Shown: positions 27,672-36,805 of the stretch, piece after piece
Numbering within the stretch: the stretch's first letter is position 1
How the letters are laid out: each line of letters begins with the position of its first letter
NCBI GenBank assembly: GCA_903858815.1
Contig: CAIOKE010000311.1
Span: forward strand, 20,807 to 84,806
DNA: 64,000 nucleotides
Reading direction: 5' to 3'
Source of the DNA: an uncultured Planctomycetaceae bacterium
GTDB lineage: Bacteria > Planctomycetota > Planctomycetia > Planctomycetales > Planctomycetaceae
The notes under the pieces: generated by a model
Databases searched by the model: none
What the model saw: the letters and a program-made list of their open reading frames with translations, nothing else
Told to the model about the DNA's origin: nothing
Program-made: the position numbers and the translations under genes

Positions 27672-29614
27672 CGACCGACTCCCGAAAACAAACTCTTCAC
27701 TGCCCCGGATTCCCACTCGGATTCATCCACCCGCCCCAGCAGCCACTGCGAACGTCGTAATACCAGCGCACGCAGTGTCCGCAGCAGTATCCAATGCCAC
27801 GCGACCACCCCCAGACACAGGAACAGCCTGAGCAAAGGAAAGTTTATGCCATACAGACCCTCGAGCGATTCTGTGGAATAACCATACGGCCGAGGCTCCA
27901 TCGACCACAACAGCGACTGTGTCGCCTGCAGCGACCCATCAATCCGAAATAACTGGCGAACTGCATTACCCACCGTGACCTCCAGCGGGCCCCGCAGTTC
28001 CGACTGACCTGCAAAGATCCGCTCCTGACCCACCACAAACCATGAAACACCGGCAAGCCCGAGGGCCACGGTTACAGCCGCAAAAACCGATCGCGCCTGC
28101 GCACGCGCTCGACTTCCCACCAGCGCCGCCAGCCATGCCAGCAACTGCAGCGTGGTCCACGTCGAGAACACCGACAACACAGCATACGTCAGCAGCCACA
28201 ACAGCTGATTCAGATTGGCCAGACTGACCCCCAGTCCCGACTGCACAGTCATCATCACTAATGTCAGGTTCACCGTCAGAATCGGAGTCGCCAGCACCAG
28301 CAACAGCCGTCGCATACCCGCCACCTTCTGCAGCAGAATGTCGCGCCCGCTCAGCGGCGTCGACAACAGTGCGTCCAGAGTCTCACGAGTACGCTCAGAA
28401 CTGATCAGAGTTGATCCCTTCACAGTCACAATCATCAGTGCCAGCAACCACGCCAGCAGCCACAGCGGCGTCAACCCACTGGACGTGTTCGAATTCACCG
28501 AATACATCACCGACATCAGACACACAAACAGTGTCGGAAACTCCAGTACCACCAGAATTCGGATCAGATACCGCGCTCGCCCCATCGACTTCTTCTCACG
28601 CTCTCGCCACGTCACCGGATCCTCGTCCGGATACGATTCACGATCCGCAATAATCTGCACACCACCCGCCCGATCATTCAATCGCTGGAAAAAACCGTCC
28701 AGCATTCGAAATGCACGCAGCAACAGAGATGACTGACTGACAAACGCTCGCCGATACAACAGAAACCGCGTCGTCATCACACAAAACACCACCGTCAGCA
28801 TCGCAGGAATCGTCAGAACAAACGTCACCCGGATCGGCTCCTGACCAGCCCGGGCAACAAAACTGGTCACAGCAGCCCCTGCCATGATTGACCCACTCTG
28901 CCAGCCAAATGGGCCAGCTAACGCCCCCATCAGCAATTGCCAGATCACGTATGGCGTCGGGACCAGCACGGGATTCAGCCGAATCAACGTAAAGATCACC
29001 GCCGACAGCACGTACGATGCGACAAACGCTCCCACCGTCGTCGTATACCACGCACTGCACATCAGACCAATCGACGCATACAGCAGACACTCCCACAAAA
29101 TCAGCCAGATCGTCGCCAGCAACACACGCTGATCCACACCACCCAGAGAATACACAAATGCCAGCATCGGAAATGTCAGCAGCAGAAAAGTCAGCATCGG
29201 TACCAGACGACTGAGCAGCTTCTCAAACACTATCGTCAGAGGTGTCAGCCGAGTCACAAACAGGGTGCCCAGCGTATTCCGCTCCTTCTCGATCGTAATC
29301 GAACCGCAAACCATCGATGGCATCAGCAACTGCACCGCCAGAAACAACAGCGGCACCAGTCGCGGAAACAACACTTCACCAGCACCCATCAGACTGGCCG
29401 CAGGAACTCCCAATGCCCCACCGAAAGCCCACATGCCTCGTTGCTGCTGCTGCTGCTGCCAGGCACTCAGAACGTTCTGCGACACCCATAACACCCACGC
29501 CAGCAGCACCATGGCCCCCAGACTGCGCACAACATAAGTGCGTTTTCGAGCACTCAGCTCGGTCAACTCACGACGCAGCAGCGGCAGCTCTGGAACCAGT
29601 CGTGGGATCCTCAC
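27668..29614 (-). CDS. ABC-2 type transporter permease
   Basis: 648 residues with about a dozen predicted membrane segments in two halves. The first half carries the ABC-2 signature region ITIEKERNTLGTLFVTRLTPLTIVFEKL. The second half carries a similar cytoplasmic element, LISSERTRETLDALLSTPLSGRDILLQKV, so the protein looks like a fusion of two ABC-2 permease units. It starts with GTG overlapping the ATPase stop (GTGA) and ends in an ATGA overlap with the next gene. A (GCT)6 microsatellite near 29442-29459 encodes a glutamine run in the first periplasmic loop. It is paralogous in size and neighbours to the permease at 321-2123. Confidence 0.9.
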   Translation of the reverse strand: MRIPRLVPELPLLRRELTELSARKRTYVVRSLGAMVLLAWVLWVSQNVLSAWQQQQQQRGMWAFGGALGVPAASLMGAGEVLFPRLVPLLFLAVQLLMPSMVCGSITIEKERNTLGTLFVTRLTPLTIVFEKLLSRLVPMLTFLLLTFPMLAFVYSLGGVDQRVLLATIWLILWECLLYASIGLMCSAWYTTTVGAFVASYVLSAVIFTLIRLNPVLVPTPYVIWQLLMGALAGPFGWQSGSIMAGAAVTSFVARAGQEPIRVTFVLTIPAMLTVVFCVMTTRFLLYRRAFVSQSSLLLRAFRMLDGFFQRLNDRAGGVQIIADRESYPDEDPVTWREREKKSMGRARYLIRILVVLEFPTLFVCLMSVMYSVNSNTSSGLTPLWLLAWLLALMIVTVKGSTLISSERTRETLDALLSTPLSGRDILLQKVAGMRRLLLVLATPILTVNLTLVMMTVQSGLGVSLANLNQLLWLLTYAVLSVFSTWTTLQLLAWLAALVGSRARAQARSVFAAVTVALGLAGVSWFVVGQERIFAGQSELRGPLEVTVGNAVRQLFRIDGSLQATQSLLWSMEPRPYGYSTESLEGLYGINFPLLRLFLCLGVVAWHWILLRTLRALVLRRSQWLLGRVDESEWESGAVKSLFSGVGR

Positions 29615-30594
29615 GCTGTCTTCCCCTCGGTCAGCTTCATAAACGCCGTCTCCATATCCATCGCCTCCGGCTGCAGCATCGTCAGACGCGCACCCGCCGC
29701 CACCAGACCCGCATGCAGATCCGCAATCGATAAATCCTCCTCACGCAACCGCAATGCCCAGCGATCCACCTGCTGCTCAACCGATTCCACACCCGCAATC
29801 GCTCGCACCTTCTCCAGCAGCTCAGGCCCCGCATTGTCCGCCCGAATATGAACCACTCGCATCAACTGCAGCTGACGATAAATCTCATTCAGCGAACCCT
29901 CGGCAACCATTCGCCCCAGTTCGATAATCCCAATCCGAGTACATAACTGCGCTAACTCACTCAGAATATGACTGCTGATCAGAATCGTCTTCCCCATTTC
30001 ACGCAAAGCCTTCAACAACTCCCGCATCTCAATTCGCGCTCGAGGATCCAGACCACTCGACGGTTCGTCCAGCAGCAGCACCTTCGGATCATGCAGCAGC
30101 ACACGCGCCAGTGCCAGACGCTGCTTCATCCCCCGGGACAAACCATCCACCGGCGAATGGGCCTTGTGAGTCATGTCGGTCAACGTCAGCACATCATCAA
30201 TCGTGCCCTTTCGCTTCGCACTCGGAATTCGATAGGCCGCAGCAAAAAAATGCAGATACTCCAGACTCGTCAGATCCTCATAAACACCAAAAAAGTCAGG
30301 CACAAACCCCATCACATCCCGGACCTTCTGCGGCTGCCTCAAGACATCCAGACCACACACATACGCCTGCCCCTGAAACTTAGGCTGCAGTGTCGCCAAC
30401 ACCCGAAACGTCGAAGATTTCCCGGCCCCGTTCGGACCGATAAACCCAAACACCTCCCCCTCCGGAATATCCAGAGAAATCCCCTTCACCGCCTCGAACC
30501 GGCCGTAAGTCACTCGCAGATTCCTCAGACTTATCGCCGCCGGACGCACACCCGACAACTGCACACCCGCATCAGCCGCCTGCTCACCCTGCAT
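29611..30594 (-). CDS. ABC transporter ATP-binding protein
   Basis: 327 residues with a complete nucleotide-binding domain: Walker A GPNGAGKSS (about 55-63), Q-loop region DVMGFVPDFFGVYEDL, ABC signature LSRGMKQRLALARVL, Walker B KVLLLDEPSSGLDP and switch His in LISSHILSEL. A C-terminal domain of about 85 residues follows, as in Gld/ABC-2 drug-type ATPases. It probably drives the permease encoded next to it, with which it overlaps by four bases. The 66-bp gap to the upstream gene is the largest within the operon, so a second promoter there is possible. Confidence 0.93.
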   Translation of the reverse strand: MQGEQAADAGVQLSGVRPAAISLRNLRVTYGRFEAVKGISLDIPEGEVFGFIGPNGAGKSSTFRVLATLQPKFQGQAYVCGLDVLRQPQKVRDVMGFVPDFFGVYEDLTSLEYLHFFAAAYRIPSAKRKGTIDDVLTLTDMTHKAHSPVDGLSRGMKQRLALARVLLHDPKVLLLDEPSSGLDPRARIEMRELLKALREMGKTILISSHILSELAQLCTRIGIIELGRMVAEGSLNEIYRQLQLMRVVHIRADNAGPELLEKVRAIAGVESVEQQVDRWALRLREEDLSIADLHAGLVAAGARLTMLQPEAMDMETAFMKLTEGKTA

Positions 30595-30660
30595 GACTCA
30601 CCTCCGCCACAACCGCACTCACAACCGCACTCACACTCAACCCGCCGTCTACCGCCGGTT

Positions 30661-32952
30661 TCACCCCGCAGCGGGAACACCACTCCCCACAACACGATAC
30701 AATCGACGAAATACCTCCACACGCTCGCCGCGAGTCCGCACCACAACAAGCACATACTCCTCCGGATCATCCCCCGCAGACATCGCCAGATCCTCCAGAA
30801 AATCCGAGCCCTGTGGTGAGACCTGACTGAGTAAACTGAAAATCCCGTCCGCCACCTGCTGCTGACCTCCCAGCATCGACAGCAGTTGCCGAAACAGATC
30901 ACGACCATCAGCACCCAGACTGCTGGTCACCGCATGGACCTGCCCACCATGCATGACGATCGCCTGCAGATCACCCGCTGAACCGGACGACAACTGCTGC
31001 AGCGCTGCGCTCAATCGAACCCGGCCGGCATCATCAATCACCAACTGCTCGTCATCCCAGTCGATCGCCGGCAACTCCACACCCTCCGGTTCCAGACTCA
31101 GACTCCGCAGACTCACCGGAGACCACTGCTGCACACCCTGCCGCAGCACGTAATTCTGTGGAAACAGACCCTCATATCGAGGTGGCTCGTCCGCCGGCAA
31201 CGGCGTTTCACCGTACATCCCGTCTCCCAGAAACTGATCGCGAGACTGCACCAGCAGCGTTTTCCGCCGCTCTGCCTCAACCTCCCGACGTCCCCCAAAA
31301 AACAATGTCTCCAGTGTCGTCTGGCGAACCACACGCCCCTCGTCATCCATGTCCGTGATCATCATGACACCCCCGGTATCGTCGCTGCTCATATACGCGT
31401 GAGCCACAGCGATCGTCAACAGCGTAAACACAGCTGTGACCACCGGAAACAACACCCACGTAAACCGCCGCATGCGTAACCAGCCCAGCACGAAATAATC
31501 GACCGGCCCAACTACCAGCACGTACCCAATCAGAATCACCGCAATCACTGGCACCGGCACAATCTGAATATCCGAAGGTAACAGCAACGCCTCAGACAAC
31601 TTCAAAACATCCGAATTCTGCAATCGCAGACTCTGCAGCTTCAGATCATGAGATCGCCGCCAGCGACCGATCTGCTGCTCCTCGACATAATAACGTGGCT
31701 GTGGTATCTCCGGTCGAGACATCTGACGCAGAAAAACATATCCCTCAGGCGTCGATACGTACTGGTCGTCACAGTAAATCCCGAACTCATCGCGATCAGC
31801 CTCTGGAATATAGAAACGCACAATCTCCAGATCACTCAGCTGCCGACGAATCTGCCCCTGCGCTACATCACTGCTCTCGCGCACCTTCCACAAAAAACAG
31901 ACGGCACGTCGCCAGACCTCACGGTCCCTCGCCACAACACTCAGATCTTCCACAAGTGGCAGCAGAATCACTCGCCCCAGACCAGCATGACTCAGTACCG
32001 GAATCCCCGCTCGATCGGCCACAATCAGCAAACGCCCGTCCGCATCCAGAGTCAGATCACTCTCCGCACCCAGACCCTGCTTCAGCAACTCCCTCAAAAA
32101 ACCCAGATGCTGCGGCTGCAATCGCTCCCGACACTCAATCGCCAGACTGCCACCTGCTCGCACCCACGTCAACAGGGCTTTCTGGCAGGCCTCAGACAGC
32201 CTCCCCAGTCCACCATCACTCAATAACACCACGTCAAATGCACAATACCCAAGCGGATCCTCCGGCAGAGCACGCACATCCCATTCTGCCGCATGATGGA
32301 TCACCCCCGGTGACTGATCAGAATTGTCGCCCGTCGGTACATCACCCCGCAGATCCACCACCTCACCTTCCAACTCCTCACCCGAAACCGTGACTGCACT
32401 CTGCATCACATCCCGCAACAGCAACTGCTCCTGCAGCAGTTGACGATTCACCGAGGCTTCACGGTTTCTGGGATCATCACTGGCACTGCACATCACAAAC
32501 GAACGCTCAAGCGAACTTGTCATCAGCAGATCAAAAGGCTCCGCCGGCCCCTTCCGCCCCGGAGCTGACGTCAGCTCAATCCGCTCGTCTTCCGTGACAA
32601 ACCACGCTCGCACTGCCCAGTTGCGAGTATCCGAAGTATGCAGTGCCGGCAACAACAGGCTGAATTCATAATCCTGCCCGGCCAGCACAATCCCCTCCCG
32701 CACCACCGTCGCCAGTCGATCACTCTCCGAGGTCAGTTCCAGTGCATCAAAAATGTGCAACTCAAGCTGACCCTCCAGAAACTGTGGATCGTTGTACTCA
32801 AGACGCACGTTCACATGTATCGGCGACCCCGTGCGACCACGAATACTGGCCAGCTCCAGCTTCATCCCCACACGAGGCGGGGCTGCCACAGAAACAGCTG
32901 CACACTGCAACAACAGCAGCAGCAGAGTACACACACCAGCACAGCGTCTCAT
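30661..32952 (-). CDS. Secreted/membrane protein with amidotransferase-like domain and two membrane helices
   Basis: About 763 residues. The ATG at 32952 overlaps the upstream stop (ATGA) and directly precedes the signal peptide (TLLLLLLQCAAVSVA). It has a beta-rich N-terminal region, then an alpha/beta domain with amidotransferase-like features (FDVVLLSDGGLGRL...LLTWVRAGGSLAIEC). Two helices around VPVIAVILIGYVLVVGPVDY and FTWVLFPVVTAVFTLLTIAV carry the VVGPVDYFVL motif that I associate with envelope proteins encoded beside MoxR/DUF58 genes in planctomycetes. No catalytic triad can be assigned, so the domain is probably a binding fold. The function is unknown; a link to the ABC transporter downstream is inferred from operon order. 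Confidence 0.72.
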   Translation of the reverse strand: MRRCAGVCTLLLLLLQCAAVSVAAPPRVGMKLELASIRGRTGSPIHVNVRLEYNDPQFLEGQLELHIFDALELTSESDRLATVVREGIVLAGQDYEFSLLLPALHTSDTRNWAVRAWFVTEDERIELTSAPGRKGPAEPFDLLMTSSLERSFVMCSASDDPRNREASVNRQLLQEQLLLRDVMQSAVTVSGEELEGEVVDLRGDVPTGDNSDQSPGVIHHAAEWDVRALPEDPLGYCAFDVVLLSDGGLGRLSEACQKALLTWVRAGGSLAIECRERLQPQHLGFLRELLKQGLGAESDLTLDADGRLLIVADRAGIPVLSHAGLGRVILLPLVEDLSVVARDREVWRRAVCFLWKVRESSDVAQGQIRRQLSDLEIVRFYIPEADRDEFGIYCDDQYVSTPEGYVFLRQMSRPEIPQPRYYVEEQQIGRWRRSHDLKLQSLRLQNSDVLKLSEALLLPSDIQIVPVPVIAVILIGYVLVVGPVDYFVLGWLRMRRFTWVLFPVVTAVFTLLTIAVAHAYMSSDDTGGVMMITDMDDEGRVVRQTTLETLFFGGRREVEAERRKTLLVQSRDQFLGDGMYGETPLPADEPPRYEGLFPQNYVLRQGVQQWSPVSLRSLSLEPEGVELPAIDWDDEQLVIDDAGRVRLSAALQQLSSGSAGDLQAIVMHGGQVHAVTSSLGADGRDLFRQLLSMLGGQQQVADGIFSLLSQVSPQGSDFLEDLAMSAGDDPEEYVLVVVRTRGERVEVFRRLYRVVGSGVPAAG

Positions 32953-34844
32953 TCCAACACTCCTCGAGCACGCTGAAAGTACCACCACTCAAACAACATC
33001 ATCCCGAACGCCAGCAATGCCAGACCCCACCAGTACGGTCGATCAGCTTCAAGACCGTCAGCCGCACCCGTCGCCACCTTCATCTCAGCAAACTTCAACT
33101 CCTCCACAGCAGCAAGCGACGTCTCTGAGACACTCAATAGACCCGTTCCCACCACCGCCACTGTGTCACTGCCCTCCAGCACGTCATACCGACCCACCGT
33201 CGCCGCCGGGATCCCGGTCAGCATACCCGTCGCCGTCGTACGACCCGGAATCTGCTGGCCATCCGGTGTCTTCACCAGATACTCCCGATCCGCCTCAAGC
33301 AGAATCCCCGGTAACACACCCGTCGGAGCCGCTGAAACCTCAGACAACGCCGATTGCTTCATCGCAGATTCCACCGCATTCGCAGCCAGAATCGGAAAGC
33401 CCACACGAAATGGCAACGTCGAACGATCCGTATGAAACGTCAACCACCACGACGTCCGCAAACCCTCACGCTTCTGCAGCAACAATGGACCCGCATTGCC
33501 GTCCACCAGCACCTCATAACCCCGCTCTTCCAGCTCCTTCACACCCACACCCGCGGCGTACTTCGGCTGTTCGCCAATCTGCACGTCCGACAACTGCACA
33601 TGCTGCAGCAAAGGAGCCGTTCGGTTCCAGTCCACAACCACACTGGCGGACTCCTCAAGCCCCACCAGACCGCGCACGTCCTCAGGGATCACACCAATGT
33701 GCAGCACCACAGAAGCCCCCGAATCACCCGCCACCGCAGCGCCGACCGGATCACCATCCGTCACAACAAGGTCATAGTCACTCCCCGCAGGGGCTGCACC
33801 CTCGCTCAGCTCCACCTGCACATTCGGCAGAACTGCCATCGCACGCGCCCAGCCGGGCAAACCCGCAGCTACCCAGATCCGTAACGGTCGAGTCGCCGGC
33901 AATGACAGCCAGCACACATTGTCGGTTGCCAGCGAGTCCTCCGCCGCCGGAACCAGCCGAGCCTCAACAAGCACCGGACCAGTCGCTCGCACCGGTATCA
34001 TCAGCCGCTCCGCGTCCCCCCGACCGACCTCCAGCTGCTCCGTGTAAGTCTGCTGGCCGTTCTCAAAAATCTGCAGCTCCGCCCCCCGCAGCTCATCCTC
34101 GGACCCTGAAACACGCACAAACACTTCCCACTCATCAACACCGCTGCGGCGAGCACTTAATTCGGTAATCCCCAGATTCGCACCACCTGCATCCACCCGC
34201 CGCACGTCCAGCGAAAATGGCAGTTCAAAATCCACCCGATCCGGCAGATTCCCATCCGTCAGCACCGTCACCTTCTCAATCGGAAACGAACCCGTGTACG
34301 CCGCTGCCATCCGCAGTACATCATCCAGATTCGCCGGCAGATCCGTAGGCCGGACACGCTCCAGCGCCCGCAGCAGCTCCCGACGATCGTCCGTAAACTC
34401 GGTCAGTCGCCTGCCCGTTGCTGCAAACGTAAATAACGCCAGCTTCTGACCACCACGCAGATTCTCAATCTGCTCACGGACCTGCTCACGAACAACATCC
34501 AGACGACTCTGGCCTCCAGCTTCGTCCCGCGCCGCCATGCTGGCCGAACAGTCAATCAACAACGGAGTATACTCAGCCACGTCGGCCTGCGATGGCACAA
34601 AAGGCTGCATCAATGCCAGTACCAGCAAGCACAGCAACAGCACCTGCAGCAACAACAGCAGATTCCGACGAAAACGCTGGAACGGCGAATTCACCCGCTG
34701 ATCGTTCAGAACACTCTGCCACAACACCAGCGATGGAACATCCACACGCGGACGACGCAGCTTCAGAAAATACAGAATCACCAGCGGAATCAACGCCAGA
34801 AAAAACCACGCACCGTACAGATTGACGAAGCTCAGAAACCTCAT
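32949..34844 (-). CDS. BatA-type membrane protein with VWA domain
   Basis: About 631 residues from the ATG at 34844, which overlaps the DUF58 stop (ATGA). The N-terminal BatA region has two hydrophobic helices flanking the basic KLRRPRVDVPSLVLWQSVL motif and a second pair (LLLLLQVLLLCLLVLALMQPF). A von Willebrand A domain follows with an intact metal site start (LLIDCSASM) and SGF-like TVLTDGNLPD. The middle is a long beta-rich region with an amidotransferase-like stretch (DYDLVVTDGDPVG), and one more helix (WWGLALLAFGMMLFEWWYF) anchors the C-terminus. MoxR ATPases are known to act with such VWA proteins as chaperone or assembly pairs; the client here is unknown. Confidence 0.88.
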   Translation of the reverse strand: MRFLSFVNLYGAWFFLALIPLVILYFLKLRRPRVDVPSLVLWQSVLNDQRVNSPFQRFRRNLLLLLQVLLLCLLVLALMQPFVPSQADVAEYTPLLIDCSASMAARDEAGGQSRLDVVREQVREQIENLRGGQKLALFTFAATGRRLTEFTDDRRELLRALERVRPTDLPANLDDVLRMAAAYTGSFPIEKVTVLTDGNLPDRVDFELPFSLDVRRVDAGGANLGITELSARRSGVDEWEVFVRVSGSEDELRGAELQIFENGQQTYTEQLEVGRGDAERLMIPVRATGPVLVEARLVPAAEDSLATDNVCWLSLPATRPLRIWVAAGLPGWARAMAVLPNVQVELSEGAAPAGSDYDLVVTDGDPVGAAVAGDSGASVVLHIGVIPEDVRGLVGLEESASVVVDWNRTAPLLQHVQLSDVQIGEQPKYAAGVGVKELEERGYEVLVDGNAGPLLLQKREGLRTSWWLTFHTDRSTLPFRVGFPILAANAVESAMKQSALSEVSAAPTGVLPGILLEADREYLVKTPDGQQIPGRTTATGMLTGIPAATVGRYDVLEGSDTVAVVGTGLLSVSETSLAAVEELKFAEMKVATGAADGLEADRPYWWGLALLAFGMMLFEWWYFQRARGVLE

Positions 34845-35746
34845 CGCTGCACCCACCCCTGACGACACATCCGGTCAAACAGAAAGGCTGCAAACGGCTC
34901 GCCGGCACTCACCGACACAAACTTCCCCTGCCGACTGCGACACAAACCATCCAGAGTCTCCTCCAGACGTAACCGCTGATCATGATACACATGCAGCAGC
35001 TCACTGGCGTTGGTGATATCCAGAGTCTCCCCGGTCTCACTGTCCACAAATCGCAGATCACCCTGCACGTCCGGATGAATCTCAGCCTCACTCAGAATCT
35101 GCAGCCCCCACACTTCCAGCCCCGCACTGAACAACAGATTCAAGGGCCGAGTCAGGCTGCCAAAAGTCAGAAAATCACTCAAAACCACCGCCACTCCCCG
35201 CCCCCGATGGAATCTCAGCATCTTCTCAATCGCCTGCTCCACCGGAATGCTGCCACCACCTTCAACACCCTCCAGAAACTGCAGCAGATGACGAATCCGA
35301 GTCCTGCCGGTACCAGGTGGCAGCATCCAGCGATTCTCTGACTGCCCCTGCACCGCATACGCACTCACTCGCTCGCCATTCAACAACCCCATAATCCCGA
35401 ACGCAGCTGCCGCCTGCAGCGCACGGTCCAGTTTGCCCCCACCCAGCATCGAAGCCGAAGCATCTACCAGCAACACCACATGCAGCTCCTCCTCGTGCTG
35501 AAACTGCTTGATGTACGGACGCTGCAACCGCGCAAAAATATTCCAGTCCACATACCGCAGGTCATCACCCGCCGCATAATCACGGAAATCCGCGAAGTCC
35601 GTACTGCTGCCACCCTTGCCCGATAAATGCTCCCCACGCGCACGGTTCGTCAGACGACGCTGCGGCCGCAGACGCATTCGCTCAATCTGATGCAGCACAG
35701 AATTATCGAACAGCTTCGTGAAAGCTGACTGAGTTCCCTCAAGCAC
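34841..35746 (-). CDS. DUF58 domain-containing protein
   Basis: 301 residues. It carries the DUF58 signature DFADFRDYAAGDDLRYVDWNIFARL (read in two parts, about residues 50-74), then a VWA-like metal site (VVLLVDASASM) and LSDFLTFGSL. It is cytoplasmic, with no membrane segment. It starts at GTG 35746 five bases after the MoxR stop, with GAGG just upstream, and ends in an ATGA overlap. DUF58 proteins almost always pair with MoxR ATPases, as here, and are thought to bridge the ATPase and the membrane VWA protein. Confidence 0.93.
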   Translation of the reverse strand: MLEGTQSAFTKLFDNSVLHQIERMRLRPQRRLTNRARGEHLSGKGGSSTDFADFRDYAAGDDLRYVDWNIFARLQRPYIKQFQHEEELHVVLLVDASASMLGGGKLDRALQAAAAFGIMGLLNGERVSAYAVQGQSENRWMLPPGTGRTRIRHLLQFLEGVEGGGSIPVEQAIEKMLRFHRGRGVAVVLSDFLTFGSLTRPLNLLFSAGLEVWGLQILSEAEIHPDVQGDLRFVDSETGETLDITNASELLHVYHDQRLRLEETLDGLCRSRQGKFVSVSAGEPFAAFLFDRMCRQGWVQR

Positions 35747-35750
35747 AGCC

Positions 35751-36758
35751 TCAACCCTCCGTCGGTAGCTTCGCTATCAATTCATCAATCAACTCACGCA
35801 GTGAGATATTCTCGGCCTGCCCGTCATAATTCAGCAACGCACGGTGCTGCAGCACCTCCGCAGCAAAATAACGCACGTCCTGAAAAGACACATGAGCACG
35901 CCCCTGACTGAGCGCCCGCACTCGCGCTGCACGGATCAACGCCTGAGCCGCTCGAGGACTGGCACCGAATCGCAGAAACTTCTTCACCCGCTCTGTCGCA
36001 TACGCGGAATCCGGATGCGTCGCCAGTACCAGACGACACGCATAGTCACGCATCGGATCACTCACCACCACATGCTCAAGAATGACACGCAACTGCAGAA
36101 TGCGAGCCCCATCAAGCACCGGTACAGCCTCATGACGCTGCTTCAAAATCGTCCGATTCACAACCTCATTCAACTCTTCCCGATTCAGAAACGGAACCAC
36201 TACCTTAAACATAAATCGGTCCAGCTGCGCCTCAGGCAGCGGAAATGTTCCCTCCTGCTCAATCGGATTCTGAGTTGCCAGAACGAAAAATGGCTGCTCC
36301 AGACGATACGTCGTACCGCCCGTTGTCACCGTACCCTCCTGCATCGTCTCCAGTAATGCCGACTGCGTCTTCGGAGTCGCACGGTTGATCTCGTCCGCCA
36401 GCAGCAACTGCGTGAAAATCGGCCCCTGACGAAATTCAAAACGATACTTGCCCAGATCATCCGTCGTCATGATGCTCGTGCCAATCACGTCCGCAGGCAT
36501 CAGGTCCGGAGTAAACTGGATGCGACGAAACTGCAGCTTCAACGCTCCCGCAAGCGCCTTCACCAACTCCGTCTTGCCCAGCCCCGGCACTCCCTCCAGC
36601 AACACATTCCCCCCACACAGCATCGCCGTCAACACCGACTCCACAACTCGCTGCTGACCCACAATCACCTGCCCCACAGCCTCACGCACACGCTCGTACT
36701 CCGCACGAAACGCATTCGCCTCCGACTGCAACTCCGCCAACGCACCGTCACTGCTCAT
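35751..36758 (-). CDS. MoxR-family AAA+ ATPase
   Basis: 335 residues from the ATG at 36758, which has GGGGGAGGG about 7 nt upstream. AAA+ motifs are clear: Walker A GVPGLGKTELVK (about 55-66), Walker B with the MoxR-typical LLLADEINRATPKTQSALLE, sensor 1 ATQNPIEQEGTFPLPEAQLDRF, and a C-terminal helical lid with sensor 2 (RFGASPRAAQALIRAAR). MoxR proteins remodel or assemble complexes together with DUF58 and VWA partners. All of these are present in this operon, one upstream and two downstream. Confidence 0.96.
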   Translation of the reverse strand: MSSDGALAELQSEANAFRAEYERVREAVGQVIVGQQRVVESVLTAMLCGGNVLLEGVPGLGKTELVKALAGALKLQFRRIQFTPDLMPADVIGTSIMTTDDLGKYRFEFRQGPIFTQLLLADEINRATPKTQSALLETMQEGTVTTGGTTYRLEQPFFVLATQNPIEQEGTFPLPEAQLDRFMFKVVVPFLNREELNEVVNRTILKQRHEAVPVLDGARILQLRVILEHVVVSDPMRDYACRLVLATHPDSAYATERVKKFLRFGASPRAAQALIRAARVRALSQGRAHVSFQDVRYFAAEVLQHRALLNYDGQAENISLRELIDELIAKLPTEG

Positions 36759-36805
36759 CGACAACCCTCCCCCTCTCCACATTGGATTTGTGAAGCTATC
36801 AGTTT

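Noticed and set aside
32792-34168. 458-residue plus-strand ORF
   Set aside because: It is antisense to the well-supported BatA/VWA gene, very rich in P, S, T and H, and has no recognisable domain; it is a shadow caused by the strand's composition.
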